Positions 36,337-46,721 of a DNA stretch of 64,000 nucleotides are shown here, in pieces. Position 1 is the first letter of the stretch. Each line of letters begins with the position of its first letter. The DNA is from Alloyangia mangrovi. Lineage in GTDB: Bacteria > Pseudomonadota > Alphaproteobacteria > Rhodobacterales > Rhodobacteraceae. Both the position numbers and the translations under genes were made by a program. Below the pieces are notes generated by a model, which had not been told where the DNA came from, searched no databases, and saw nothing but the letters and a program-made list of their open reading frames with translations. Location of the stretch: contig NZ_NTHN02000009.1 in assembly GCF_002300555.2 (NCBI RefSeq), positions 62,001 to 126,000 on the forward strand. The letters run 5' to 3'.

Positions 36337-37929
36337 TCAGTTCGACGGGCATTCCCAGGTGAAGTTCCAGAAGTTCAGGTCCCAGCTCTGCATGGGACGG
36401 AACTCGTAGCCCTGCAGGCAGGCGTTGGCCGCGTAGCGGCGCATCGGAGCAACGGCCCAGACGGCGGGCTGCAGGTCATAGATCGATTGCTGCAGTTCCT
36501 TGTAGGTCGCGTTGATCTCGGCCGGGTCGGTCTGCGCGCGCGACTGGTCGATCAGCGCGTCGATCTCCGGGTCCTGCAGCCATTCCATCGACCACCAGGT
36601 GCCCGAGGCCTTGGAGTGGTACTGGTTGAAGAACATCGAGTCCGGCGAGGGGTAGCTCGGGCTCACGTTCACCTGCGTCGAGGCCGGGGTGGTGTCGGGG
36701 TTGGACGCCAGCTCGACGATGCGGTTCCACGGCTCGGGACGGATGTCGAGCGTGATGCCGATCTGCGCGAGGTTGGCCTGCATCAGCAGCGCCACTTCCT
36801 GCTCGAAGGCCAGCGAGGCGACGTAGCTGTTCACCAGCGTGATGTCCTCGCCCGCGTATTTGGACAGCGCCAGCTCTTCCTTGGCCTTCTCCAGGTCATA
36901 GACACCGGTCGGAATCTCGGTGTTGAAGGCGGTCTCGAAGGTGTCCGAGAGCGGGCCGTGCATCGGAACGCCGGGGTAAATGATCTCCTGGATCGTCTCG
37001 TAGTCGGTCGCATAGGCGATGGCGCGGCGCACGTGCACGTCATCGGTCGGGTAGACCTTGGTGTTCAGCTTGATCTGGAAGCCGCCGGCGGTGCGGGTCT
37101 GCAGCAGCTTGTAGCCGGGCATGTTGCCGATGGATTCGAAGGTGTCGTTGCCGAGGCCGTGCGACGAGAGGCCCAGCTCGCCCTTTTCCGCCAGCGCGCG
37201 CACGGTGGCGTCGTCCGAGGTCTGAACGAAGCGCACCTCGTCGATCGGCGTGCCCTTGTCCCAGCCGAGGAAGTAGTCGGGGTTGCGCTCGATCACCATG
37301 TCCGCCGAGCGGTTGTAGCTGACCAGCGAATACGGGCCCGAACCGACCGAGTTGTCGCCGACGTAGGCTTCCCCAAGCGTGTCATCCGCCGTCGCGTTCG
37401 CCTCGACCAGCTTCTGGTTCAGCACCAGCAGGATCGGGGTCGAAGCGAGGAAGGGCGAAAACGGGCGGTTCAGCTTGATCTCGACCGTGGTTGCGTCGGG
37501 TGCGGTCACATTGGCCGGATCGATCAGGTCGACGAGCAGGTTCGACGGGCCCTTGTTGATCTTCAGCAGGCGCTGGATCGACCAGACCGCGTCGGAGGCG
37601 CTCAGCGCCGAGCCGTCCTGGAAGGTCACGTCGTCACGCAGGTGGAAGGTGTAGGTCAGGCCGTCCTCGGAGATGTCCCAGGATGTCGCCAGATGCGGCA
37701 CGATCTCGCCCGAGGGTGCGACGGTGGTCAGACCGTCGTACATGTTCACCACCGCCATGTAGCCGGTATAGTCGGTGACCTTCGCCGGATCGAGCGAGCT
37801 GAAGATCTGCATGGTGTTGACCACGGTCGACACCTTTTCCTGCGCCATGGCGACCGGTGCGGCACCAAGGCCGAGCACAGCTGCGAGGGCGAGGGCCGAC
37901 AGCCCGCGTTTCTTTGCCAGAATAGACAC
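36337..37929 (-). CDS. ABC transporter substrate-binding protein, family 5 (DppA/OppA type)
   Basis: 530 residues from a GTG at 37929, which has AGGAG seven bases upstream; the upstream in-frame extension is Arg-rich and not conserved. A signal peptide ends near VAMA (residue 29). The family-5 pattern follows: LDPAKVTDYTGYMAVVNMYDG, then LATSWDISEDGLTYTFHLRD with DVTFQDGSALSASDAVWSIQ. It delivers peptides or similar amides to the two permeases of this operon. It sits in the centre of the operon between two DUF917/HyuA pairs. Confidence 0.92.
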   Translation of the reverse strand: MSILAKKRGLSALALAAVLGLGAAPVAMAQEKVSTVVNTMQIFSSLDPAKVTDYTGYMAVVNMYDGLTTVAPSGEIVPHLATSWDISEDGLTYTFHLRDDVTFQDGSALSASDAVWSIQRLLKINKGPSNLLVDLIDPANVTAPDATTVEIKLNRPFSPFLASTPILLVLNQKLVEANATADDTLGEAYVGDNSVGSGPYSLVSYNRSADMVIERNPDYFLGWDKGTPIDEVRFVQTSDDATVRALAEKGELGLSSHGLGNDTFESIGNMPGYKLLQTRTAGGFQIKLNTKVYPTDDVHVRRAIAYATDYETIQEIIYPGVPMHGPLSDTFETAFNTEIPTGVYDLEKAKEELALSKYAGEDITLVNSYVASLAFEQEVALLMQANLAQIGITLDIRPEPWNRIVELASNPDTTPASTQVNVSPSYPSPDSMFFNQYHSKASGTWWSMEWLQDPEIDALIDQSRAQTDPAEINATYKELQQSIYDLQPAVWAVAPMRRYAANACLQGYEFRPMQSWDLNFWNFTWECPSN

Positions 37930-37961
37930 TTTTATACTCCTGTTGGGTTTTCTTCTTGGCC

Positions 37962-39092
37962 TCAGGCGGCCTGCCCCAGCGGGGCAAGCGGCGCGAAGGG
38001 GATCTCGGGATAGCCAAAGGCGGCGGGGCCGACGACGTCGAGCGCGCGCGCGGAGCGCAGCAGGTCGTGGCAAGGCACGGCGAGCACCGCGATGCGCTGG
38101 CCGTAGCGCAGCATCTCGGTGGTGATCGGATAGCCGGTGTCCACGTCGAGGACGATGATCAGGTCCGGCACGGTCACCTCGACCTCGCCCTCGCGGCGGA
38201 AGATCAGGAACTCGTTCTGGATCGCGATGCTGGCGGTCTGACCCTGGAAGCCGTCGAAGCCGCCGAGCTCCAGATCACCCACGGCAAAGCCGCCGCGCAG
38301 GTGGCGCTTCAGGTCGGTGATCTTGCCAGTGAAGACATGCCGCCCACCTTCCAGCGCGCAGACGGTCGCGACCGGATCGTCGCCGTTGCGGCGCGCGTCC
38401 AGCACCGCGCGGCCAAGGCGGATCGCCTTCGTGTAGCTTTGCGGTATGGCGTTCTGCCGCACGAAGCTCGCCGGCATCGGCGCGGTGGCCAGCATCGCCG
38501 CCCCGCCCTGCGCCACCACGCAGGCCCGCGCCATGCGTTCGTGGAACACCTCGGTCACCGCGTGCTGGAACACCACCCGGTTGCCGTGCAGGTCGCACAT
38601 CACCGAGGGAGTCGAGCTGTGGCCGTAGATCGAGAAGGTGGTCATCTGCATCTCGGGGAAGGCGCGGCCCATGCCGTCGCAGTCCAGGACCGGCAGGCCG
38701 CCGAGCGCTGCCGTGACCAGCGGGTTCATCGAGTTGGCGCCGCCGATCTCCTCGCAGACGATGGCGTCCATCTTGCGGCCGGTCAGCTCTTCCATGCCCT
38801 GCAGGCAGCGCAGGCCCTCGCGGCCCTCGCGGATCCGCTCGGTGCCCACCACCGGTGCGCCGATGCCGCCGATGGACATGCACAGCGCGTCATCGGCGAT
38901 CTTGTCGGTCGAAAGGATGGTCATCTTGTGACCCGCCTTCATCGCCTCGCGGGTCAGCAGCTTGCCCTGATAGGGGTTGCCGCCGCCACCGGTGCCGAGG
39001 ATCCCGGCGCCGACTTCCAGCGCCTCGAGATCGTCGAGTGTCAGCTCCCACAGGTCGGCGGGATCGTAGGTCAGCTCACGGGTATCAGGCAT
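37962..39092 (-). CDS. DUF917 family protein, copy 2
   Basis: 376 residues with GAGILGTGGGGNPYQGKLLT, VGTERIREGREGLRCLQGME and CEEIGGANSMNPLVTAALGG, the same marks as copy 1. The two copies are clearly diverged rather than a recent duplication. The start overlaps the end of HyuA copy 2 by eight bases, so the pair is translationally coupled. Confidence 0.9.
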   Translation of the reverse strand: MPDTRELTYDPADLWELTLDDLEALEVGAGILGTGGGGNPYQGKLLTREAMKAGHKMTILSTDKIADDALCMSIGGIGAPVVGTERIREGREGLRCLQGMEELTGRKMDAIVCEEIGGANSMNPLVTAALGGLPVLDCDGMGRAFPEMQMTTFSIYGHSSTPSVMCDLHGNRVVFQHAVTEVFHERMARACVVAQGGAAMLATAPMPASFVRQNAIPQSYTKAIRLGRAVLDARRNGDDPVATVCALEGGRHVFTGKITDLKRHLRGGFAVGDLELGGFDGFQGQTASIAIQNEFLIFRREGEVEVTVPDLIIVLDVDTGYPITTEMLRYGQRIAVLAVPCHDLLRSARALDVVGPAAFGYPEIPFAPLAPLGQAA

Positions 39093-40674
39093 TTTCGACT
39101 TCCATTTCTGCGAGGGCCCCCATTTCCCCCACGACCTTCACGTGGATGCGGGTGGCATTGCCGGGCAGGTAGGCGAGCGGCATGTCCTCGCGCTCGATCA
39201 CCTCGATGGTCTCGGCGACGGCCCCGGCGGCGATGGCCTGGGCCCGGGCTTCCGCCTCGGCCTCGGCCAGCGCGCTGTCGCGGGTGACGCCATCGGTCAG
39301 GCTGAAGATCCGGTCGGTCTCGCCCGAGATCTGCGCGATCGCCGCGCCCACCGCGTTGGCCACGGCGAAGTTCTCGGGGCGGATCACCTGCAGATCGCCG
39401 ATCTGGTCGGGCATCAGCACCGAGCCGCCGCCGACCGCGATCACCGGCACCGGCTCGGCCGAGATGCGCGCCCGCTCGACACAGGTCTCGAACATCTCGG
39501 TCATGCGGGCTGCCGCTGCGGTGACCAACTCGGGATCGAGGTTTGCCAGCAGCGCGGCATCGCCGATCTCGGCCTTGCCGGTGGCCACGGCGATGTCGGT
39601 CGCGGTCAGGGTCTGACCTCCGAAGACCAGCGCCTCCTGGCGGACACGGTAGCCGACGGACTGCGGACCGATCACCACGCTCTCGGGGGTGCCCTTCACC
39701 AGCGAGCCGCCACCGAGGCCGATCGAGAAGACGTCGGGCATGCGGAAGTTCGTCCGGACCCCGCCGATGTCCACCGAGGTGGAGGCCTGCCGCGGGAAGC
39801 CGTGCGACAGCGCGCCGACGTCCGAGGTGGTGCCGCCCACGTCGACCACGATCGCCTCCTTGAGGCCGGTCAGGAAGGCCGCGCCGCGCATCGAGTTGGT
39901 GGGGCCCGAGGCAAAGGTCAGCACCGGGAAGGCGCGGACCGTATCGGCGGCCATCAACGTGCCATCGTTCTGGGTGATGAAGAAGGGCGCCTTCACGCCG
40001 GCCTGCTCCAGCGCGTGACCGAAGGCCCGCACCGTCTTGTCGGCGAGCCGCAGCAGCGAGGCGTTCATGATCGCGGCGCTTTCCCGCGCCAGCAGCCCGT
40101 GACGCCCAATGTCGCGCGACAGCACGACGCTGAGGCCGGGGCATTCCTCGATGAGGATCTCGCGGGCGCGCAGCTCCATCGCGTCGTTCACACCGGAGAA
40201 GACGCCGGTGACCGAGGCCGCCCGGATGCCTTTCTCACGAATTTCACCCGCGATCCGGCGGATCTCCCCCTCGTCCAGCGGCGACAGGATGCGGCCGTCG
40301 AACTCGTAGCCGCCCTTCACCTGGTAGCCGTGGTCGCCGACCATCTCGCGGATGTCCTCGGGCCAGTCGACCATCGGCGGCAGGCCCGCGCCCGAGGGCA
40401 GGCCGAGGCGGATGGCGGCCACCGGGTCGAGGTGCCGGCGCTCGATCACCGCATTGGTGAAATGGGTGGTGCCGATCATCACCGCGCCGATACGGGCGCG
40501 GTCGATCCCCGAGGCGTCGATCACCTGTTCCAGCGCCTCGAACACGCCCGAGGTCACGTCCTCGGTGGTCGAAGCCTTGATCCCGGCGAGGACCTCACTG
40601 CCCTTCAGCACGACGGCATCGGTATTCGTGCCGCCTACGTCAATTCCTACGCGATACACCAAAGGCTCCTTCAT
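39085..40674 (-). CDS. Hydantoinase/oxoprolinase (HyuA) family protein, copy 2
   Basis: 529 residues. RVGIDVGGTNTDAVVLKGSE opens the ATPase-like fold; TQNDGTLMAADTVRAFPVLT, FASGPTNSMRGAAFLTG and VVDVGGTTSDVGALSHGFPR match copy 1. The ATG at 40674 shares its first base with the stop of the ABC ATPase gene (TGATG). With its coupled DUF917 partner it probably forms a second ring-opening enzyme with a different substrate. Confidence 0.92.
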   Translation of the reverse strand: MKEPLVYRVGIDVGGTNTDAVVLKGSEVLAGIKASTTEDVTSGVFEALEQVIDASGIDRARIGAVMIGTTHFTNAVIERRHLDPVAAIRLGLPSGAGLPPMVDWPEDIREMVGDHGYQVKGGYEFDGRILSPLDEGEIRRIAGEIREKGIRAASVTGVFSGVNDAMELRAREILIEECPGLSVVLSRDIGRHGLLARESAAIMNASLLRLADKTVRAFGHALEQAGVKAPFFITQNDGTLMAADTVRAFPVLTFASGPTNSMRGAAFLTGLKEAIVVDVGGTTSDVGALSHGFPRQASTSVDIGGVRTNFRMPDVFSIGLGGGSLVKGTPESVVIGPQSVGYRVRQEALVFGGQTLTATDIAVATGKAEIGDAALLANLDPELVTAAAARMTEMFETCVERARISAEPVPVIAVGGGSVLMPDQIGDLQVIRPENFAVANAVGAAIAQISGETDRIFSLTDGVTRDSALAEAEAEARAQAIAAGAVAETIEVIEREDMPLAYLPGNATRIHVKVVGEMGALAEMEVENA

Positions 40675-42320
40675 CAATCAGTGGTTTTGACCAGGAAGGC
40701 TGCACGCTCTTCCGGGCTGACCGCGGGCTTGTGGCGTTCCTCGTCGTCGGTAACGACCGGGATCGCCGCGATCAGCGCGCGGGTATAGGGGTGTTTCGGA
40801 TCGGCGAAGATCTCGGGCGTGGCACCTTCCTCGACGATTTCGCCGCGCAGCATGATCGCCAGACGCGAGCAGAAATTGCGCATCAGCGACAAGTCGTGCG
40901 AGATCATGAAGTAGGTCAGCCCGAGCTCCTCGCGCAGTTGCAGCAGCAGCTCGATCACCGTCTTCTGCACCGACACGTCGAGCGCCGCCGTCGGCTCGTC
41001 AAGGATCAGCACCTTGGGATCGGCAGCCAGCGCACGCGCGATGGCAACGCGCTGTTTCTGCCCGCCCGACAGCTCGTGCGGATACTTGGCCAGGTAGGAC
41101 ACCGGCAGGCGCACCAGCTCCATCAGCTCGGCCATGCGCGCGTCGCGCGCCCCGCCTGTCAGCCCGGCGTATTTCAGCGGCAGACCCAGGCTCTGCTTCA
41201 CCGTCCGCTTGGGGTTCAGCGAGGTGCCGGGGTTCTGGTAGACAATCTGCGCCAGCGGGCGACCGGGGTTCGGCGTACCGTCCACCGAAACGCTGCCGGA
41301 GGTGGGGCGCGACAGCCCCATCATCATCCGCGCCACGGTGGTCTTGCCCGAGCCCGACTCGCCCGCGAGACCGAAAATCTCGCCCTCGCGCAGGGCGATC
41401 GACACATCCTTCACCGCGGTAAAGCGCTTGCCGTGGCGGCCGAATTCCTTGCCGAGCCCGGTTGCGCTGACGATGGGCGCCTGCGCGCTGATCTGCTGGG
41501 TCTGCACCCGCGGCCCATAGAGCGGCGGCACCGCGTCCAGCAGGCCGATGGTGTACTCATGTTCGGGGGACGCGAGGATCTTCGCGCAGGGGCCGGCTTC
41601 GACGATATCGCCGTGCCGCATCACCACCACGCGGTCCGCGACCTTGCGCACCACCCCGAGGTTGTGGGTGATCATCAGCAGCGCCATGCCCTCTTCGGCC
41701 ACCAGCGTGTTGATCAGGTTGAGGATCTCGTCCTGCGTGGTCACGTCGAGCGCGGTGCCCGGCTCGTCGGCGATCAGCAGCTTCGGCTGGTGCAGCAGCG
41801 CGAGGCCGATGAGCACACGCTGGCGCATGCCGCCCGACAGTTCCGACGGGTAGGCATTCATCACCCGGTCCGGGTCGGCCAGCTGCACGCGGCGCAGTAC
41901 GGCGGCGATACGGGCGCGCCGCTCCGCGCGGCTCGATTTGACCCCCTCGCGACGGTCGGCGAAGCGCAGCACGTCGTCGAGATGGGTGCCGATCTTGAAG
42001 ACCGGATTGAACGACGACAGCGGGTCCTGCATGATCAGCGAGAAGGCCGACCCCTTGAGGGCATCGCGCTCGCCGCGGGGCAGTTCCAGCACGTTGCGCC
42101 CCGCGACCTCGATGCGCCCGGCGCTGACCGTGGCATTGCGCGGCAGCGTGCCGAGGATCGCCTTGGCGGTGACGGATTTGCCCGAGCCGGTCTCGCCGAT
42201 CAGCGCCACGCGCTCGCCCGCACCGACGGTGAAGGAGATGTCGCGCAGAACCTGACGGGTCTGGCCGTAGGAGGTGAAGAGGACGTCGAGTCCCTCGACT
42301 TTCAGAAGTGCGTCGCTCAT
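40674..42320 (-). CDS. Peptide ABC transporter ATPase with two fused nucleotide-binding domains
   Basis: 548 residues: two complete ABC domains in one chain, equivalent to DppD plus DppF. Domain 1 has Walker A GETGSGKS and signature LSGGMRQRV with Walker B LLIADEPGTALD. Domain 2 has Walker A GESGSGKT, signature LSGGQKQRV and Walker B VLILDEPTAALD. The ATG at 42320 (MSDALLKVEGLDV) is the domain start and follows the permease gene by one base. It energises the DppBC-type permeases of this operon. Confidence 0.95.
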   Translation of the reverse strand: MSDALLKVEGLDVLFTSYGQTRQVLRDISFTVGAGERVALIGETGSGKSVTAKAILGTLPRNATVSAGRIEVAGRNVLELPRGERDALKGSAFSLIMQDPLSSFNPVFKIGTHLDDVLRFADRREGVKSSRAERRARIAAVLRRVQLADPDRVMNAYPSELSGGMRQRVLIGLALLHQPKLLIADEPGTALDVTTQDEILNLINTLVAEEGMALLMITHNLGVVRKVADRVVVMRHGDIVEAGPCAKILASPEHEYTIGLLDAVPPLYGPRVQTQQISAQAPIVSATGLGKEFGRHGKRFTAVKDVSIALREGEIFGLAGESGSGKTTVARMMMGLSRPTSGSVSVDGTPNPGRPLAQIVYQNPGTSLNPKRTVKQSLGLPLKYAGLTGGARDARMAELMELVRLPVSYLAKYPHELSGGQKQRVAIARALAADPKVLILDEPTAALDVSVQKTVIELLLQLREELGLTYFMISHDLSLMRNFCSRLAIMLRGEIVEEGATPEIFADPKHPYTRALIAAIPVVTDDEERHKPAVSPEERAAFLVKTTD

Positions 42321-42321
42321 T

Positions 42322-43206
42322 TCAGCCCTCCATATCGAACATGTCGCGCAGACCGTCGCCAAGAAGGTTGAAGCCGAGCGTGACGTAGAGAATGACCGCC
42401 CCGGGGCACAGCACTTCCCACCAGAAGTCGGGCATGAACTGCCGCCCGTCGGCCACCATCGAGCCGAGGTCGGGGGTCGGGGGTTTCACGCCGAAGCCGA
42501 GGAAGCTCAGCGTCGCGCCGAAGAGGATCACGAAGGCCGCATCCAGCGTCGTCTTGACCGAGATCACCGAAACGCAGTTGGGCAGGATCTCGCGGAAGAG
42601 GATGTGCATCGGGCCGGCCCCGGCGATCCGCGCGGCCTCGATGAAGTCCTCCGACGCCACCGATTTCGACACCGCGTAGATCAGCCGGGCGTGCCAGGTC
42701 CACCACAGCAGGGTGATCGCGATCATCGCGTTCATCAGCGTCGGCTGCAGCAGGTTCGACACGGCCAGCGCCATCACCAGCGGCGGCATCGCCAGCATGA
42801 CGTTGGTCAGCCCGGTGATGATCCGCTCGGTCCAGCCGCCGAAATAGCCAGCGGCGAGGCCGAGCACCGTGCCGATCGGCACCGAGATCCCGAGCACGCC
42901 GATCACCAGCAGCAGCGAGATGCGCAGGCCGAAGACGGCGCGCGAGAAGATGTCGCGCCCGACTTTGTCGGTGCCGAACCAATGCGTCGCGTCCGGCGGC
43001 AGGTGGCGCGCACGGAAGTTCACCACGGCGCCCACGTCCTCCGGCTTCGGGGTGATGTAGGGCGCGAGGATCGCGAAGATCACCGCCGAGAGCACGATCA
43101 GGGTGCCGATCACCGCCGCGGGATTGCGGCTGAAGCGGTACCACATCATGTAGCTTGCGCTCAGGTCCTTGTTCGCTCCGTCCAGAGCCATCTTAACCTC
43201 GGCCAT
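42322..43206 (-). CDS. Peptide ABC transporter permease (DppC type)
   Basis: 294 residues with six transmembrane helices. The N-terminus carries the DppC start (WYRFSRNPAAVIGTLIVLSA), the periplasmic HWFGTDKVGRDIFSRAVFGL motif and the cytoplasmic EAA-type loop EDFIEAARIAGAGPMHILFR. It starts at the last base of the DppB-type gene, so the two permeases are coupled. Confidence 0.94.
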   Translation of the reverse strand: MAEVKMALDGANKDLSASYMMWYRFSRNPAAVIGTLIVLSAVIFAILAPYITPKPEDVGAVVNFRARHLPPDATHWFGTDKVGRDIFSRAVFGLRISLLLVIGVLGISVPIGTVLGLAAGYFGGWTERIITGLTNVMLAMPPLVMALAVSNLLQPTLMNAMIAITLLWWTWHARLIYAVSKSVASEDFIEAARIAGAGPMHILFREILPNCVSVISVKTTLDAAFVILFGATLSFLGFGVKPPTPDLGSMVADGRQFMPDFWWEVLCPGAVILYVTLGFNLLGDGLRDMFDMEG

Positions 43207-44235
43207 CAGCGGGCCTCCTTTCGGCGCATGCGGGGATCGATGATGGCGATCAGCACATCGACGATCAGGTTGGCGACGATGAAGAACAGGCCCGACACCA
43301 GCACCACGGCGGTCACCGCGTTCAGGTCCTTCTGCAGGATCGCGTTGAGGCCGTAGGAGGCGAAGCCGCCCCAGGAGAAGACCATCTCGATGACGAAGGC
43401 GTTGCCGATCAGCGAGGCGAACTCGAGCCCCATGATGGTCAGCGGCGCGATCGACGAGAGCTTCAGCAGGTAGCGGAAGATGATCACCCGTTCCGGCACG
43501 CCGAAGCTCTGCAGGGTCAGCACGTGATCCTTGCGGCGGTTTTCCAGCATCGCCGAGCGGGTGATGCGGGTGATCTGACCGATCCCGGCCATCGACAGGG
43601 CGACGGCAGGCAGTGCGAGATGCTGCAGCGCCGAGACGAAGACGTCAATCCGGCCGGCAAGCAGCGAGTCCACCAGCATCAGCCCGGTCGGCCCCCCCGG
43701 CGAAGCCGAGGCTGTGATCCATCCGCCCGATGATCGGCCAGTCGCCGAAGTAGCGCGCGGCCAGCAGTTGCAGCGAAATCGCGAAGAGGAAGCTCGGGAT
43801 GGTCACGCCGACGAGCGAGAACAGCCGCCCGACGTGATCGACCCAACGATCGCGGAAATGGGCGGTCATGACGCCGAGTGGGATGGCCACGGCGAACATG
43901 ATGACCACCGCCACCAGCACCAGTTCGACCGTCGCCGGCACCGTCTGGCCAAGGTCCGCCGTCACCGGGCGCTGCGACAGCAGCGACATGCCCAGATCGC
44001 CCTGCAAGGCGCGCCCCATGTAGGAGACGTATTGCACCGGCAGGGAGTCATCGAGCCCCATCTCGGTACGCAGCGCGCTGACCTGTTCCGGCGTGGCGGT
44101 GGGTCCCAGTGCCATGCGGGCGGGGTCGCCCGGCACCACGCGGGCCAGCACGAAAATCATGATCGAGAGCACGACCATCACCAGCACGAAAGTGCCGAGT
44201 CGGGTCAGGATCGCTAAGAACGGGTTTTGCTGCAT
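43206..44235 (-). CDS. Peptide ABC transporter permease (DppB type), frameshifted as read
   Basis: About 342 residues after correction. The N-terminal half (LARVVPGDPARMALGPTAT, MSLLSQRPVTADLGQTVPA) and the C-terminal half (LPAVALSMAGIGQITRITRS, EFASLIGNAFVIEMVFSWGG) lie in different frames, which meet at the seven-C run 43692-43698. Removing one base reads GFAGGPTGLML through the junction. It is the first gene of the minus-strand operon; the binding sites of the divergent regulator lie just upstream. Confidence 0.9.
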
Positions 44236-44283
44236 CAGCCGGAAACCTCCCGGTTGGTCTCTTTCGGCCGACTATTCTGCAGC

Positions 44284-44297
44284 GTCGAGGTCTCGAC
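44284..44297. promoter_or_regulatory. Inverted repeat in the divergent control region
   Basis: GTCGAG and CTCGAC separated by two bases, about 50 bases from the permease start. It could be a second regulator site or a transcript hairpin. Confidence 0.3.
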
Positions 44298-44308
44298 AAT
44301 TTGCGGAT

Positions 44309-44342
44309 GGTATGGGTTTTGATAAAAATGGTATAGGTTTTG
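44309..44342. promoter_or_regulatory. Two direct repeats GGTATRGGTTTTG, 21 bases apart
   Basis: GGTATGGGTTTTG at 44309 and GGTATAGGTTTTG at 44330 differ at one base and start exactly 21 bases apart, two helical turns. They lie between the divergent peptide operon and the MalT-like regulator, only a few bases from the regulator ATG. Family knowledge: MalT-type regulators bind short direct repeats. Confidence 0.55.
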
Positions 44343-44344
44343 GA

Positions 44345-46721
44345 ATGATCGATACCTCCCCCACTTCGGCAAGATTGTTGCGCCCAGAGCTGGTTGCTCG
44401 CATCCTGAGTGATCAGACCGGCACGGTTTTCCTCCGCGCCCCCGCTGGCGCCGGGAAATCTCTCTTGATGCGCGACGCGGCGGAACAGGTGGGGACGTCG
44501 GTCTGCGCGCTGCACACGCCGCGCGAAAGCGACGTGCAGAATGGCTGGCTGTTCTGGGATGTGCCGGGCTCTGCGCGCACCGCGCGCCTTTCGGCGCAGG
44601 TGGCGGAGACCGTCGAATATCTGGTGATCGCGCACCGCCCCGGCCAGAAGATCACCGGACTTGCCCGGCGGCTGTTGCACGGCGGCATGCAGACACTCGA
44701 CGCGCGCGCGCTGAGCTTCAGCGCCGACGAGATCGGCACCCGTCTCGCCGCCCCTGTAACCCGCAGGCTGCTCGAGACCTTTGCCGGCTGGCCGGCGTTT
44801 CTGCCGCTCGCGGCGGCGCCAGACCCGGAGCTGGCCGCGTCCTACGTCGGCGAGACCTTCCTCGCGCAGCTCTCTCCCGCGCCGACGACCCGGCTGTCGA
44901 TCTGGCTCGAAGCCCCCACCCCGGACCCCGACGACGATTGGTGCGACGCGCTTCCTCCGTTCCTGCTCAGCGCCCCGGAAACACAGACAGCCCTCATCGA
45001 AGCGCTGCGCAGCGCGACCACGGCGCGGCTCGAGGCGTTTTCGAAGTCTGCCGCCGTGACCGAGGTCGCCAACGCCCTCGAAGCCGCGCATCGCCCGCTG
45101 GCCGCAATGGAGCTGCTGCTCGATCACGGATATGAGGCGCATGCGGCGCAGATCCTCGCGCATTCACGCGGGCTGGAGCTCATCTACGATTCGAACCTCG
45201 ACGAGTTCAGCCGGATCGTCCTGCGCTTCTCGCCCGAGGTCGTCGCGACCAACGAGACGGTGCTCTTCGCGATCACACGGACCCTGATGAAGCAGGGCGA
45301 GTTCCAGCGCGTCCGCCAGCTCGTCGCCAAGCACCTGGGCTCGGACTATCTCGACCCGCTCAAGGTGCTGTCACGCGGGACGCGGTTCTCCTTCGCGGCG
45401 CGCCGCTTTCGCCTGAACATGATGATCAGCGAGGACATGACGCCCTCCGACGCGATGCTGCAGCGGCTCGGCGAGTTCATGGCCGACTACCCGGTGGGCG
45501 ACGATCAGAAATGGGCCGCGTTCTACAACGCGCTGCTGGAATTCGAGATCCGGCGGCGAAACTTCCGCGAAGCCGAGGCCGCTGCAGCCAGAGCGCTGAT
45601 CTACTTCCGCAAGATCGGCGGCCATCCTTTGCTCGAATTCTTCATCCACCTGCACCTGATCGTCCTGCACCTGACGAACGGCGATGTCCGGCTCGCCCGT
45701 CCCGCCGCACGCATCGCCCGCGAAAAGCTGCAGGCCGTCACCCATCCGGTCGAACAGGAATTCCGGATGCTGCATCTAGCGGAGGCAGCGCTGGCCTACG
45801 AAGACGGCCAGCCGCAGAAACTCGTGGCCTTCGTCGAGCAGGAGTTCGACGCCTTCGCGCGCGCCGAGATCTGGCCGAGCCTGTTCCACTTCGCGGTCCA
45901 ATATGCGTCGCAGGCCGTGATGGACCACTACCCCGCCAGCATTCGCCCGGGCTTCCTCGACGGTCTATGGTTGCATCTGGCCGAGCGGATGGACCTGTTT
46001 CCGGCTGTCCAGATCCGCACCGCCAACGCCTACCAGAACGAGGGCCGTATCGGCGAGGCGGAGGCAACCCTGCAAAGCCTGCCTGCCGTGCAGGCAACCC
46101 CCGCCGAGGCGATGACCCCTGACTGGCTTTCCTGCCTGACGCAGCGCAACGACATCCTGCTGGCCGCAGCCCGCCTGCGCTGCACTGTCCAGGACCCCGC
46201 GCCCGGGCCGGGCATCGACCGGCAGCTTGCCGCGCTGGAAAGCAATCCAAAGGCGACCCTGCGGGAAACCGTCGCCCTGAGGATCTGGCGGTCCCACCTT
46301 GCCCACAAGCGGCGCGACACCGCCGCGGCCCGGAGCCATCTTCAGTCGGCTCTGATCTCCGCCTCGCGGCTTGGCTGCTTCGGCGTCCTGTCCGAGCAGC
46401 GGATCTTCCTTGCCCCCCCTGCTGCGCGAGGCGCGCATCCGCCAGCACCTCGAGACCGCGCCGGACATCCGGGGAACCCTGTCGATCTACGCCGGATCCA
46501 TCTCGACACCCAAGGCGAAGGCACGCGCCGGGGGCCTGACCGAGCGCGAGGCCCAGCTTTTGCAGCTGATCGCGGGGGGCTACCCCAACAAGCGGATCTC
46601 GCAGACATTGAACATCGCCGAGCCCACGGTGAAGTTCCACCTCTCGCGTCTCTACGCGAAATTGGGCGCGAAGAAACGCGGCGAAGCCATTCAGTCCGCC
46701 CATGCGCTCGGCTGGCTGTGA
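44345..46721 (+). CDS. MalT-like LuxR-family ATPase regulator, frameshifted as read
   Basis: About 791 residues after correction. A P-loop LRAPAGAGKSLL at 30-41 opens a STAND-type ATPase domain, followed by a long helical (TPR-like) region and a C-terminal LuxR helix-turn-helix, GLTEREAQLLQLIAGGYPNK with TLNIAEPTVKFHLSRLYAKL. The HTH lies in another frame after the seven-C run at 46413-46419; deleting one C restores IFLAPLLREARIRQHLE. The ATG at 44345 is chosen over upstream in-frame starts because those would lie inside the repeat operator. It is the likely activator of the divergent peptide operon. Confidence 0.85.
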
